From Massilia antarctica (GTDB lineage Bacteria > Pseudomonadota > Gammaproteobacteria > Burkholderiales > Burkholderiaceae_D), in assembly GCF_015689335.1 (NCBI RefSeq), contig NZ_CP065053.1:5332001-5396000 (forward strand): DNA of 64,000 nucleotides, written 5' to 3'. Below the pieces are notes generated by a model, which did not search any database, was not told the DNA's origin, and saw nothing but the letters and a program-made list of their open reading frames with translations. The position numbers and the translations under genes were made by a program. This document shows, piece by piece, positions 37,888 to 46,800 of this stretch (its first letter is position 1; every line of letters begins with the position of its first letter).

Positions 37888-39051
37888 ATGCACAAATTCA
37901 CGCCGATCAATCTGGAACCGGTGCCGCGCAGCGGCCCGCTTCCCAGCGACACCAAGCGCCCGGACATCGGCATTTTCCACGTGGCCGACGACGCCCTCAC
38001 CAATGCCAGCACCGACAGCGAAATTGCGCGCGAATTCATCGCCCACGGCGAATTGAGCGAGAAATCGATCGCCAATACGCAAAAGGAACTGTTCCGCTTC
38101 CTTACTTGGTGCCGCGAGGAAGCCGGCAGGTCGTTTCACCAGCTCAGCGTGGCCGACCTGAACCTGTACAAGGAATTTCTGAAAAATCCGCCGTCCGACT
38201 GGGTGGCGACGACCAAATGGCCGCGCGGCGATCCACGCTATCGTCCGTTCACGGGGCCGCTGTCCGACGCCAGCCGGCGCCAGGCGATGATCGCCGTCAA
38301 GGGCTTGCTGGCCTACGCCGAACAAACCGGCTACATGCGGCGCAATCCGGCGCGCCTGGTCAAGAACGTCAAGGCGCCTTCGGCCAGCCGCATCACGCGC
38401 TACCTGACCCCGCATGCGATCGCCCTGGCCCTGGCCACGGTGTCGGTGCGGCCCGCCGATACCCCGTCCACCTTGCGCCGGCGCGAGCGCGACCGTTTCC
38501 TGCTGGTGGCGTTTACCCATACCGGTGCGCGCCTGAACGAGATTGTCAGCGCGGGCATGGGGGCGATTTATACCGAGGGCAATGGCCGCTGGTGGCTCGA
38601 CGTGGTCGGCAAGGGAAACAAGCCGCGCCGGCTGCCGGTGCCGCCCGAGATGCTGGCGGCGTTTCGCGACTACCGCCAGGCCTTCGGGCTGGCGCCGCAC
38701 ACGGCGCGCGCGGACCGCACGCCCCTGGTGCTGTCGAGCCGCAACCATGCGCTGGCGCGCATCACCGATGAAGCCGCCGCGCAAGCCTTGAAAGCCGTGT
38801 TCGGCGCCGCGGCCGCGGCCGCCGCGGCTGAAGGCGATACTGAAACGGCGGCGATGCTGCGCCAGGCGTCGCCGCACTGGCTGCGCCACAGCATGCTGAC
38901 CAATCACGCCAACAACGGGGTGCAGCTCAAGACCCTGCAGGATACGGCCGGGCACGCCAACATCGCGACCACGGCCGCGTACCTGCATAAGACCGATAAC
39001 GAGCGGCACGACGAGATCATCGCCTCGGCGAGCGGCAAGGGCGCCCGCTAG
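37888..39051 (+). CDS. Tyrosine recombinase / integrase
   Basis: A 387-residue protein; ATG at 37888 (MHKFTPINLEP) is preferred over upstream in-frame starts that lie in promoter-like sequence. The N-terminal SAM-like domain (SEKSIANTQKELFRFLTWCR) is followed by a catalytic domain with Arg in THTGARLNEIV (about 214), HWLRHSMLTNHANNG (about 330), DTAGHANIATT and the Tyr in AYLHKTDNE (about 366). It carries an Ala-rich insertion (GAAAAAAAAEGD) before the HxLRH box. It is unlike the integrase at 4172. The stop overlaps the LysR stop tail-to-tail by 4 bp (CTAG), so no integration-module DNA lies to its right. Confidence 0.87.
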   Translation: MHKFTPINLEPVPRSGPLPSDTKRPDIGIFHVADDALTNASTDSEIAREFIAHGELSEKSIANTQKELFRFLTWCREEAGRSFHQLSVADLNLYKEFLKNPPSDWVATTKWPRGDPRYRPFTGPLSDASRRQAMIAVKGLLAYAEQTGYMRRNPARLVKNVKAPSASRITRYLTPHAIALALATVSVRPADTPSTLRRRERDRFLLVAFTHTGARLNEIVSAGMGAIYTEGNGRWWLDVVGKGNKPRRLPVPPEMLAAFRDYRQAFGLAPHTARADRTPLVLSSRNHALARITDEAAAQALKAVFGAAAAAAAAEGDTETAAMLRQASPHWLRHSMLTNHANNGVQLKTLQDTAGHANIATTAAYLHKTDNERHDEIIASASGKGAR

Positions 39052-39989
39052 CCAGGGGCGGTCCCGGCCTGCGCTTGCGCCGGCGGACCCTGGCCCGCCT
39101 CGGCCAGCACCTCCATCAGCGCGCGCGCCGCGGCCGACGGGCGCCGGTGGCCGGCATGGATGGCGGAAAAGGCGCGCGTGCGCCCGCGCAATTGCGGCAG
39201 CAACTCGACCAGTTCGCCGCGCGCCAGGCGCTCGCGCACGATGAAGTCATAGGTCTGGCACACCCCCAGGCCGTGGGCGGCGAGCGACACCACGCCCAGC
39301 ACGTCGTCCGACACGGTGATGCGCGGCGTGGCGGACCAGTCGAGGTCGGCCCCGCCATCGCGCAGCAGCCAGGGGGCGACGCGGCCGGTACTGGGCATGA
39401 CGAAGGCGACGCAGGCGTGCTGGCGCAAGTCCGCGAGCGAGGCCGGCGTACCCGCGCGCGCCAGGTAGGCGGGCGCGGCGACCAGGCACAAGGGCGCGTC
39501 TTCCAGCTTGCGCGCCACCATGCCGCTGTCCGGCAGCTCGCCCAGGCGCACCGCCAGGTCGAATCCTTCCGCCACCAGGTCGACGTTGCGGTTGGCGACA
39601 TTGAGTTCCACCCGCACCTGCCCATAGCGGCGCGTGAAGGTGTCGAGCAGCGGCGGCAGGCGGTAGTGGGCGTAGGTGGTCGGCACGCTCAGGCGGACCC
39701 GGCCGGCGACCTCGTCGGCCTGGCCCTGGATCGTGCGTTCGGCATCGTCGATCAGGGCAAATGCCGCCAGCGACTGCTCCAGGTAGAGCTGGCCGGCATC
39801 GGTGATGCTCAGGCTGCGCGTGGTGCGGCGCAACAGCTGGCTGCCCAGGCGTTGTTCGAGCCTGCCGAGGGCGCGGCTGATCACCGACGGCGTCGTCGCC
39901 AGGCTGACCGCGGCGGCGGTCAGCGAACCGTGCTCCGCCACCGCCATGAAGATTTCCACATCGCCCAAGTGTCCGTAACGCCGCGCCAT
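39048..39989 (-). CDS. LysR-family transcriptional regulator
   Basis: A 313-residue protein with ATG at 39989 (MARRYGHLGDVEIFMAVAEH). Residues 6-65 are the winged helix-turn-helix (GSLTAAAVSLATTPSVISRA, LGRLEQRLGSQLLRRT). Residues 90-300 are the periplasmic-binding-like effector domain (GRVRLSVPTTYAHYRLPPLL). It is divergent from the DJ-1-like gene, the standard arrangement for a LysR regulator and its target. The effector is unknown. Confidence 0.92.
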   Translation of the reverse strand: MARRYGHLGDVEIFMAVAEHGSLTAAAVSLATTPSVISRALGRLEQRLGSQLLRRTTRSLSITDAGQLYLEQSLAAFALIDDAERTIQGQADEVAGRVRLSVPTTYAHYRLPPLLDTFTRRYGQVRVELNVANRNVDLVAEGFDLAVRLGELPDSGMVARKLEDAPLCLVAAPAYLARAGTPASLADLRQHACVAFVMPSTGRVAPWLLRDGGADLDWSATPRITVSDDVLGVVSLAAHGLGVCQTYDFIVRERLARGELVELLPQLRGRTRAFSAIHAGHRRPSAAARALMEVLAEAGQGPPAQAQAGTAPG

Positions 39990-40034
39990 TTTTGCCTTAA
40001 AAGAATAAGTGATTGTTTCTGGCGCCAGTTTATC

Positions 40035-40057
40035 TTCTCTCAAGGCGAGAATATAGT
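40035..40057 (+). promoter_or_regulatory. Candidate LysR box and DJ-1-gene -10
   Basis: TTCTC-N7-GAGAA (40035-40051) fits the interrupted-dyad form of LysR sites. A TATAGT -10-like box at 40052-40057 follows, 31 bp before the next ATG. Confidence 0.5.
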
Positions 40058-40088
40058 GGGTTTTCACCCATAACGATGGAAACAGACC

Positions 40089-40928
40089 ATGAAACAATTG
40101 AAACCCCTTCTTGCCGCCGTGCTGCTCAGCCTGGCTGGAGCCAGCCAGGCCGCCAACGTGCTGGTCGTGCTCTCCGACGCCGATCACCTGGAACTGAAGG
40201 ATGGCAAGACGTTTTCGACCGGCTTTTACCTGAACGAGCTGGCCCAGCCGCTCAAGCTCTTGCTCGACGCCGGTCATGAAGTGACCTTCGCAACCCCGGC
40301 CGGCAAGGCCCCCACGATCGACGCCAGTTCGCTCGATCCCATGTATTTCCAGGGTGAGGTGGCCACCCTCAAGCAGTACCAGGCCCTGGTCGACAAACTG
40401 GAAATGACATCCCGGGAGCGCTCGCCAGTGATCAGTCTGGCGCGGGTCGAGCAGATCGGCTATGCGCACTACGACGCGCTCTATATTCCGGGCGGACACG
40501 CGCCGATGCAGGACCTGATCCGCAGTGCGGAGCTGGGCCGCCTGCTGACGCATTTCCACCAGGGTGGCAAGCCCACCGCCCTGGTATGCCATGGCCCGGC
40601 GGCCTTGCTGTCGGCACTGAACAATCCGGCAAGCGCGATCGCGCGCATGGAGCAGGGCAGCCGGGCCACGCCGCCGGGCTGGATCTATGCCGGTTACCGC
40701 ATGACCGTGATCAGCAACCAGGAAGAGGGCCTGGCCAAGGCGGCATTGAAAGGCGGCACGATGAAACTGCTGCCCCAGACGGGGCTGGAGCAGGCTGGCG
40801 CCAGTTACAGCAGCAATAGCGCGCCGTGGACGCCGTATGTGGTGACCGACCGCGAACTGATCACCGGGCAGAATCCGGCGTCGGCCCTGCAGGTCGGACA
40901 AGCCTTGCTGGAACGCCTGAAAAAATAA
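40089..40928 (+). CDS. Secreted DJ-1/PfpI family protein
   Basis: A 279-residue protein with a clear signal peptide (MKQLKPLLAAVLLSLAGASQA). The remainder is a DJ-1/PfpI (class I glutamine-amidotransferase-like) domain: ANVLVVLSDADHLEL, AGHEVTFATPAGKAP, YDALYIPGGHAPMQD and the nucleophile Cys in ALVCHGPAALL. Relatives include glyoxalase III/Hsp31-type deglycases. Export is unusual for the family and suggests a periplasmic role. It is likely controlled by the divergent LysR protein. Confidence 0.87.
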   Translation: MKQLKPLLAAVLLSLAGASQAANVLVVLSDADHLELKDGKTFSTGFYLNELAQPLKLLLDAGHEVTFATPAGKAPTIDASSLDPMYFQGEVATLKQYQALVDKLEMTSRERSPVISLARVEQIGYAHYDALYIPGGHAPMQDLIRSAELGRLLTHFHQGGKPTALVCHGPAALLSALNNPASAIARMEQGSRATPPGWIYAGYRMTVISNQEEGLAKAALKGGTMKLLPQTGLEQAGASYSSNSAPWTPYVVTDRELITGQNPASALQVGQALLERLKK

Positions 40929-40976
40929 GGCCGCGCTGCCGGGCGGCGGACGGGCTGGCGGCGCGACTGCGCGTGC

Positions 40977-41666
40977 TTATGCCTGTCGGCCGGAGCGCAG
41001 CAGAAGGGCGGCAACGCCCAGGTTCCACACGGCGTGCGCGCCAAAGATGGCCATCAGGCTGCCCGGTGCGAGGCGGATGTCGGCCACCAGCAGGAACAGC
41101 CCCGGCAGCAAGCCCGCTGCCACACCCAGCGCGGCGCAGAGGCGCGACCATGGCCATGAGGGCGCCGATGCCAGCGCGTACGACCACGCCAGCAGTGCCA
41201 CGCACATCGACAGCAATCCGGCCTTGGTGAGTACCTGGATGAGGGTCCCGAGCACGCGCAGCACGACATACACCATCGCGATCTGGTCTGGCGGCGCCGC
41301 GACGAACTGGCGTGCCAGCTGCGGCACCGCAAAGCCGTCGATCAGCATGGCGCCGACCACGATGCAGCAGCCGAGGCCGTAGGCGCTCAGCCCCATGATC
41401 ACGGACGGGCGACGCCGCCCGAGCAGCGCGCCAAATACCGCAAAACCGCCGGCCAGCAAGGCCAGCATGACGATCAGGGCGCCGTGCACCACGCCGTCCA
41501 TCAGTTGCAGACTGACCAGCTGGGTCAGGCTTTCCTGCACGGACGAGGCCTTGCCCGCCACCGGGTGGTGGGACAGGGCGATCAGCGCCAGGGCGGTGGT
41601 GCCGCCGATGGCCATGGCGGCGCGGCGGCGATGGGCTACAAGGGGAAAATCGGACTGCACGTGCAT
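40977..41666 (-). CDS. Multi-pass membrane protein, unknown function
   Basis: A 229-residue protein with six or so hydrophobic segments (TTALALIALSHHPVAG, GALIVMLALLAGGFAVFGAL, GLGCCIVVGAMLIDGF, LGVAAGLLPGLFLLVADIRL, among others). I do not recognise a characterised family; DUF4386-like integral membrane proteins are similar in layout. It is divergent from a TetR gene with palindromes in the shared promoter region, so it is probably the repressed target. Confidence 0.75.
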   Translation of the reverse strand: MHVQSDFPLVAHRRRAAMAIGGTTALALIALSHHPVAGKASSVQESLTQLVSLQLMDGVVHGALIVMLALLAGGFAVFGALLGRRRPSVIMGLSAYGLGCCIVVGAMLIDGFAVPQLARQFVAAPPDQIAMVYVVLRVLGTLIQVLTKAGLLSMCVALLAWSYALASAPSWPWSRLCAALGVAAGLLPGLFLLVADIRLAPGSLMAIFGAHAVWNLGVAALLLRSGRQA

Positions 41667-41745
41667 GGGATTCCTTTACTTTATGGATGGAGCCCCAGTA
41701 ATATCACTGTCCTCAAGTACCGCGGCGGACCACTTTCGCGAAGCA

Positions 41746-41777
41746 TCCGCTAGCGGACAATCGCGCCGCATTGTCCG
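41746..41777. promoter_or_regulatory. TetR operator candidates
   Basis: TCCGCTAGCGGA (41746-41757) is a perfect 12-bp palindrome. CGGACAAT (41754-41761) and ATTGTCCG (41770-41777) form a perfect 8-bp-arm inverted repeat. They overlap and end 17 bp before the TetR ATG. Confidence 0.6.
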
Positions 41778-41793
41778 ATGACGAAAGGATCCG

Positions 41794-42357
41794 ATGACCG
41801 ACGAATTGCTGGACCGCCGCAGCCAGCGCACGCGGGCGGCGCTGCACGACGCTTTTGTGCAACTGCTGCTCGAGCAAGGCTATGACGCGCTCAAGATCGG
41901 CGCCGTCGCCGAGCGCGCCAATGTCGGTCGCTCGACGTTCTATGAGCATTACCGGACCAAACATGATCTGTTACGCGCCAGTATCGTCGGACCGTTTGCC
42001 ATCCTTGCCGACCTGGTCAACCCGGGCGGATCGACCGGGCATGCCGTCACCATACTGCGGCACTTCCGGGATCACCAGCAGGTGGCGCGCGTCCTGCTGA
42101 GCTGGCCGACCAGGCCGCTGCTCGGCCAAACCCTGGCCGATCTGATTGAAGAACGCCTGAAGGGGCGCGGCGCGGGCCAGCCGTCCGTGCCCGTCGAGGT
42201 GATCGCGCGCCAGATCGCGCAGGCCCAGCTCTCGCTCGTCGAAAGCTGGGTGCTGGGCAGGCCGCATCTGGAGCTTGCCGTGGCGACCGACGTCCTCGCC
42301 CGCACCTCGGCCGCGCTGGCCGGCGTGCTGGAGGGGACGGACCAGGGTGGTGGGTAA
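41794..42357 (+). CDS. TetR/AcrR-family regulator
   Basis: A 187-residue protein with ATG at 41794 and GAAAGGA upstream. The N-terminal helix-turn-helix is typical (RTRAALHDAFVQLLLEQGYD, RANVGRSTFYEHYRTKHDLL). The C-terminal ligand-binding half is divergent. It probably represses itself and the divergent membrane-protein gene from the palindromes between them. Confidence 0.92.
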   Translation: MTDELLDRRSQRTRAALHDAFVQLLLEQGYDALKIGAVAERANVGRSTFYEHYRTKHDLLRASIVGPFAILADLVNPGGSTGHAVTILRHFRDHQQVARVLLSWPTRPLLGQTLADLIEERLKGRGAGQPSVPVEVIARQIAQAQLSLVESWVLGRPHLELAVATDVLARTSAALAGVLEGTDQGGG

Positions 42358-42367
42358 GGCGCCCTCG

Positions 42368-42742
42368 TTACGCGGCCCAGGGCGGCGTGAACGGGGGCTG
42401 GTCGGCGATCAGCGCTTGTCCACCGACCGGAAGCACCGCCACGGCCCTGAACGGTGCGGCATCCGGATTGGTCAGCGTAAACATGGTGTGAGGGGGGACG
42501 ATCAGGGCGCTGCCCGCCGTGAGCTCGTGCGTTTGATCGCCGATCGTTGCGACGGCGCGTCCTTCGAGGCCGACAAAGATCTCTTCGCGCGTGAGCTGAT
42601 GCGGGATGCCGGGCGTGCCGGCGTTGAGCGTGACGATCCAGACCGCAGTGTCGGTCGCGCCTCGTTGGGGCGAGGCCAGGCCGGTGAACGAGGCGCCGTG
42701 CAGCTTGAAAGTGGGTGCGGCGCAAGCGGGGATGAAAGGCAT
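42368..42742 (-). CDS. Small cupin-domain protein
   Basis: A 124-residue single cupin (beta-barrel) domain: IVTLNAGTPGIPHQLTREEI, VGLEGRAVATIGDQTHELTA and SALIVPPHTMFTLTN. The first motif has an H-x-x-x-E-E pattern for metal binding and the second has PPHT, so a metal site is likely. The substrate is unknown; such cupins often serve in detoxification or isomerisation. It is divergent from the MarR gene and probably regulated by it. Confidence 0.88.
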   Translation of the reverse strand: MPFIPACAAPTFKLHGASFTGLASPQRGATDTAVWIVTLNAGTPGIPHQLTREEIFVGLEGRAVATIGDQTHELTAGSALIVPPHTMFTLTNPDAAPFRAVAVLPVGGQALIADQPPFTPPWAA

Positions 42743-42759
42743 GTCAGTCTCCTGTGATA

Positions 42760-42793
42760 TAATTCACCAAAGATTATAAACCAAGGTGAATTA
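42760..42793. promoter_or_regulatory. MarR operator candidate
   Basis: TAATTCACC (42760-42768) and GGTGAATTA (42785-42793), perfect 9-bp arms with 16 nt between, lie in the 52-bp gap between the cupin and MarR genes. The right arm overlaps the MarR ribosome-binding site. Confidence 0.65.
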
Positions 42794-42794
42794 A

Positions 42795-43256
42795 ATGTCG
42801 ACAAACAATGCGACCGATTTTGGGATCTTGCTCAACGTTGCCTTCGGTACGTTCAAGATCCAGTTGCACAAGCGCCTGGCGCAGGAGGGATTCGACGATC
42901 TGGGATCGTCCTTCGGCTACGTCTTTCGCATGCTGGAAGGCCAGCCGGGGACCCTGAAACAGGTGGCCTCCGGGCTTGGCATCACGGCGCAAGGCGCGCT
43001 GAAGGTGATCAATGACATGGTGGCCAAGGGGTATGTCGAGCGCCATGACGAACCCGGCGACGGCCGGATCAAGCGCCTGGCGTTAACGCCCCGGGCCCTG
43101 GCGGCGATGGCGGAGGCCCATCGCTTCCATATGCAATTCGAGCACGACCTTGCCGCGAAGCTTGGCGCGAGCCAGGTCGCTGCCATGCGTTCGGCGCTGG
43201 AAGAGATTCACGCCCGTGCCAGTGCCGACGGCATGGCGCAGGTACGTCCTTTTTGA
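42795..43256 (+). CDS. MarR-family regulator
   Basis: A 153-residue protein with ATG at 42795. The winged helix is visible (GTLKQVASGLGITAQGALKV, MVAKGYVERHDEPGDGRIKR), including the DxR-type wing GDGRIKRLALT. The helical ends serve dimerisation. Divergent arrangement and the shared palindrome indicate control of itself and the cupin gene. Confidence 0.92.
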   Translation: MSTNNATDFGILLNVAFGTFKIQLHKRLAQEGFDDLGSSFGYVFRMLEGQPGTLKQVASGLGITAQGALKVINDMVAKGYVERHDEPGDGRIKRLALTPRALAAMAEAHRFHMQFEHDLAAKLGASQVAAMRSALEEIHARASADGMAQVRPF

Positions 43257-43897
43257 CGTGGCGGTGCCGCGCTGCTCAATGCCGGCCGCTACCTGACAGG
43301 TGCGGCAGACGTTTCACCCGCACAAATCCGATCGGTCGCTCAACGGGGCGCCGAACCAATCAACACCATTGCACGCCGCCTGTAGGCGCGCCAAACAATG
43401 ACGTGCGCCTATTGTCTTCGCCATGATGCCGCGGGAGGAGGGCGGTCGCATGACGAACGCCACCGGACTCAGAACGTGCGTCTCGCCGTGTCGCGTTCGT
43501 CGGCTGTGAAATTGCATGGCGGCCATCACGCCTTTCCCGGCTGACCGGCCGGCGCCTCTCCTTCATCAGCACGATCCTGATTGGTTGACTCACCACAAGC
43601 TGCCCGGCGCATCAATGATCATTTCGCATGACCCGTCGATTGCATGATTTCATTTGGGAAATATCATTGCATTTTTACACTTCTTGCCTGACTTGCCATC
43701 ATTAGGTGAAATTACCTTGTTGGAATTGTAAAATTCCTAGTGGAAAAGTATGACTTAGGAAATATTTTCATTTCCAAGGCAAAATTACTAAACAAAAAAA
43801 AATTTCCGTGGATATATGGTTATCGGTAAAGTTTTGCGTGTCGAAAATAGTTTTTATACAACATAAATCACATAAATAGTTACAGGACAAACACACT
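43257..43897. other. Gene-free region upstream of the giant YD-repeat gene
   Basis: 43257-43600 shows no recognisable gene. From about 43610 the DNA becomes markedly AT-rich, with small inverted repeats GGAATT/AATTCC (43722-43737) and GGAAAT/ATTTCC (43758-43775) and an A-run near 43794. This is likely the promoter and regulatory zone of the next gene. No clear -35/-10 pair can be singled out. Confidence 0.6.
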
Positions 43898-46800
43898 ATG
43901 GTAGCGATTGTCAGCGGCGGCGGTTTGGGTTTGATCGGTGGTTCGATGTACGCGTTGGGCGGGCAGCAGGGCGCCGTCGGCAACGCCGCGTTCGGCCGTA
44001 ATGGCAACCAGGTGTATGTCAACGCCGCCAGCGGCAACCTCGTGGTGCAGAACCGCGACGAATTCCTGGCCTCGCGCGGCTTCGACACGGCGCTCACGCG
44101 CACGTATAACAGCCAGGGCGCCTTTACCGACAAGCTCGGCTTCTACATCGACGGCGACAACGGCGACAATTTCCGCTTCGGCAGCTATAAGAAGGTCGCC
44201 GGCGCCGGCAAGCTGAACGCCCCCGGCGGCACCGTCACCCGCACCGATGGCGACGGCACTACCAGCGTCTACAACTACGATGTCGCGCGCGGCCTGTACG
44301 TGAGCACCAGCGGCGACGGTGCCTTCGACACCATCAGCTTCAGCGCCGCCAACGGCAGCAATCCGCAAACCTGGATCTGGACCGATGGCAGCACCCAGGC
44401 CACCGAAATCTACAACGCCACGGGCCTGATCACCTCGGCGACCGATACCGACGGCAATACCAGCACCTACACCTACAACGGGCGCCTGCTCCTGAGCGTG
44501 ACCTCGTCCTCTGGTGACGTGCTGCGCTTCGACTATGCCGGCAACAACCTGTCGCAGATCCGCACCATCAGCCAGGGCGTCACCCAGACCAGCACCCGCT
44601 ACACCTACGACTCTAGCAATCGCCTGGCCAGTGTCACGGTCGACCTGAGCCCGGATGACAACACTGTCGCCGACGGCAACGTCTACACCACGTCCTACAC
44701 CTACGACGGCACCAGCCGGCGCATCGCCACCATCACCCAGACCGATGGCAGCGTGCTGGCGTTCACCTACCTGCAGGTCGGCTCCGACTTTAAAATCGCC
44801 AGCATGAGCGACGCCCAGGGCCGGGTCACCCGCTTCGCTTACGACACGGTCAACCGCCGCACCGACATGACCGATCCGCTCGGCTATGTCACCACCTTCG
44901 GCTACGATGCCAACAGCCAGCTCACCGAGGTGCTCAGCCCCGCCGTCAACGGCGTGCGCGTGCGCACCAGCTATGCCTACGATGCCAGCGGCAACGTGAC
45001 CCAGGTCACCGACGGCAGCGGCAATGCCGTCACCATGCAGTACGATGGCCGCGGCAACCAGACGCTCCAGCAAGATGCGCTGGGCAACACGGTGGCGCGC
45101 ACCTACAGCACCACCAATCTCAAGCTGACCGAATCGATCCGCATGGGCGCCGGCGCGCCGCTGGTGAGCCGCTACGCCTACGACAGCCGCGGCCACCTGC
45201 GCTTTGCGGTCAGCGCCAGCGGCCGGGTCACCGAATTCCAGTACGATGCCAAGGGCCAGAAAACCGCCCAGATCAGCTACACGGGCGCGCAATTCGACCT
45301 TGCCGCCTTCGCCGAAAACGCCACCGTGACCGAAGCGGCGCTGGCGGCATGGGTCACGGCCCACGACCGGTCGCAGGCCGAACGCACCGATTTCACCTAC
45401 GACTTCCGCGGCCAGCTGGCCTCGTCGACGACCTACGCGGCGCTCGACACGAGCGGCAAGGGCGTGCTTGACGGCAGCGCCAGCACCCGTTTCGTGTACG
45501 ACCAGGAAGGGCGCCTGCTCAAGTCGATCGACCCGCGCGGCGCCTCCATGGTCACCAGCTACAGCTACGATGGCCTGGACCGCCTGCTCTCGAGCACCGA
45601 CGCGCTGGGCCAGCAAACCCTGACCCAATACGACGACGCCCACAATAAAACCGTCACCACCCAGGCCAACGGCCTGGCGTCGACCGCCACCTACGACGCC
45701 AGCGGCGAGCTGACCAGCGTCATCCAGAGCAACCAGAACGGCGGCTCCGTGCTCGGCGCCGCGCGCAATGTGTACGACGCCAACGGCCGCCTGACCAGCA
45801 CCCAGGACGCGGCCGGCGTGCGCACCCACTTCATCTACGACGAAACGGGCCGCAGGGTGGCCATGATCGACGGCATGGGCGCGCTCACCGAAAGCCTGTA
45901 CGACACCAATGGCAACCTGGTCAAGACGATCCGCTACGCCACCCTGGTCGACGCGCAGCTGCTGGCCGACGCCAATGGCGCGCCGACGACGCCAACCCTG
46001 GCCGCAATCCGTCCGCACAGCGCCCCGCTGGACAGGGTGACGCAGCAGGTGTTCGACAAGGACGACCGCCTGATCTACACGATCGACGAAGCCGGTTACG
46101 TCACCCAGCAGTTCTACGACGCCGCCTCGCGCCTGACCGATGTGGTGCGCTACAACAGCGCCATCAGCCTGGCGGCCCTGCCGGCCACCGTCAAGCTGGC
46201 CGACGTCGTCGTCACCTCAAGCAGCGATGACCGCCACGTGCGCAATTTTTATGACGCCGACAGCCGCCTGGTGGGCCAGCTCGACGCCGAAGGCTTCCTG
46301 ACCGAGAACAAATACGACGGCGCCGGCCAGCTCACCGAGATGGTGCGCTACGCCACCGCGACCGCCGGCGCCCTGCGCGCCAGCGCCACCCTGGCCGAAC
46401 TGATGCCGGCGGCCTCGGATGCCGACATCCACGTCAAGCAGTACTACGACGCGCGCGGCCAGTTGATCGGCAGTGTCGACGCCGAAGGCTACCTCACCAC
46501 CACCGACTACGACCTGGCCGGCAACCAGAGCCGCGCCACCCGTTTCGCCAACAAGGTCGCCAACACGACGCCGGGCGCGAACCTGGCCGCGATCCGTCCG
46601 CAGGCCAGTCCCGCCGACCAAAGCCGCTCCTACGCCTACAATGCGCTCAACCAGCTGGCGCAATTGACGGACTTCGACGGCACCCAGAGCCGCATGAGCT
46701 ACGACAGCGTGGGCAACCTGGTCTCGACCGTCCGCGCCGCCGCCACGCCAGGCCAGCGCGCCGACCTGAACCAGTACGACCTGCAGGGCCGCCGCATCGC

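Noticed and set aside
39990..40901. 300-codon extension ahead of the LysR start
   Set aside because: Lies antisense to the DJ-1-like gene; the helix-turn-helix begins at the ATG at 39989.
43314..43596. Small minus-strand frames downstream of the MarR gene
   Set aside because: Arg-rich, no start signal and no recognisable family.
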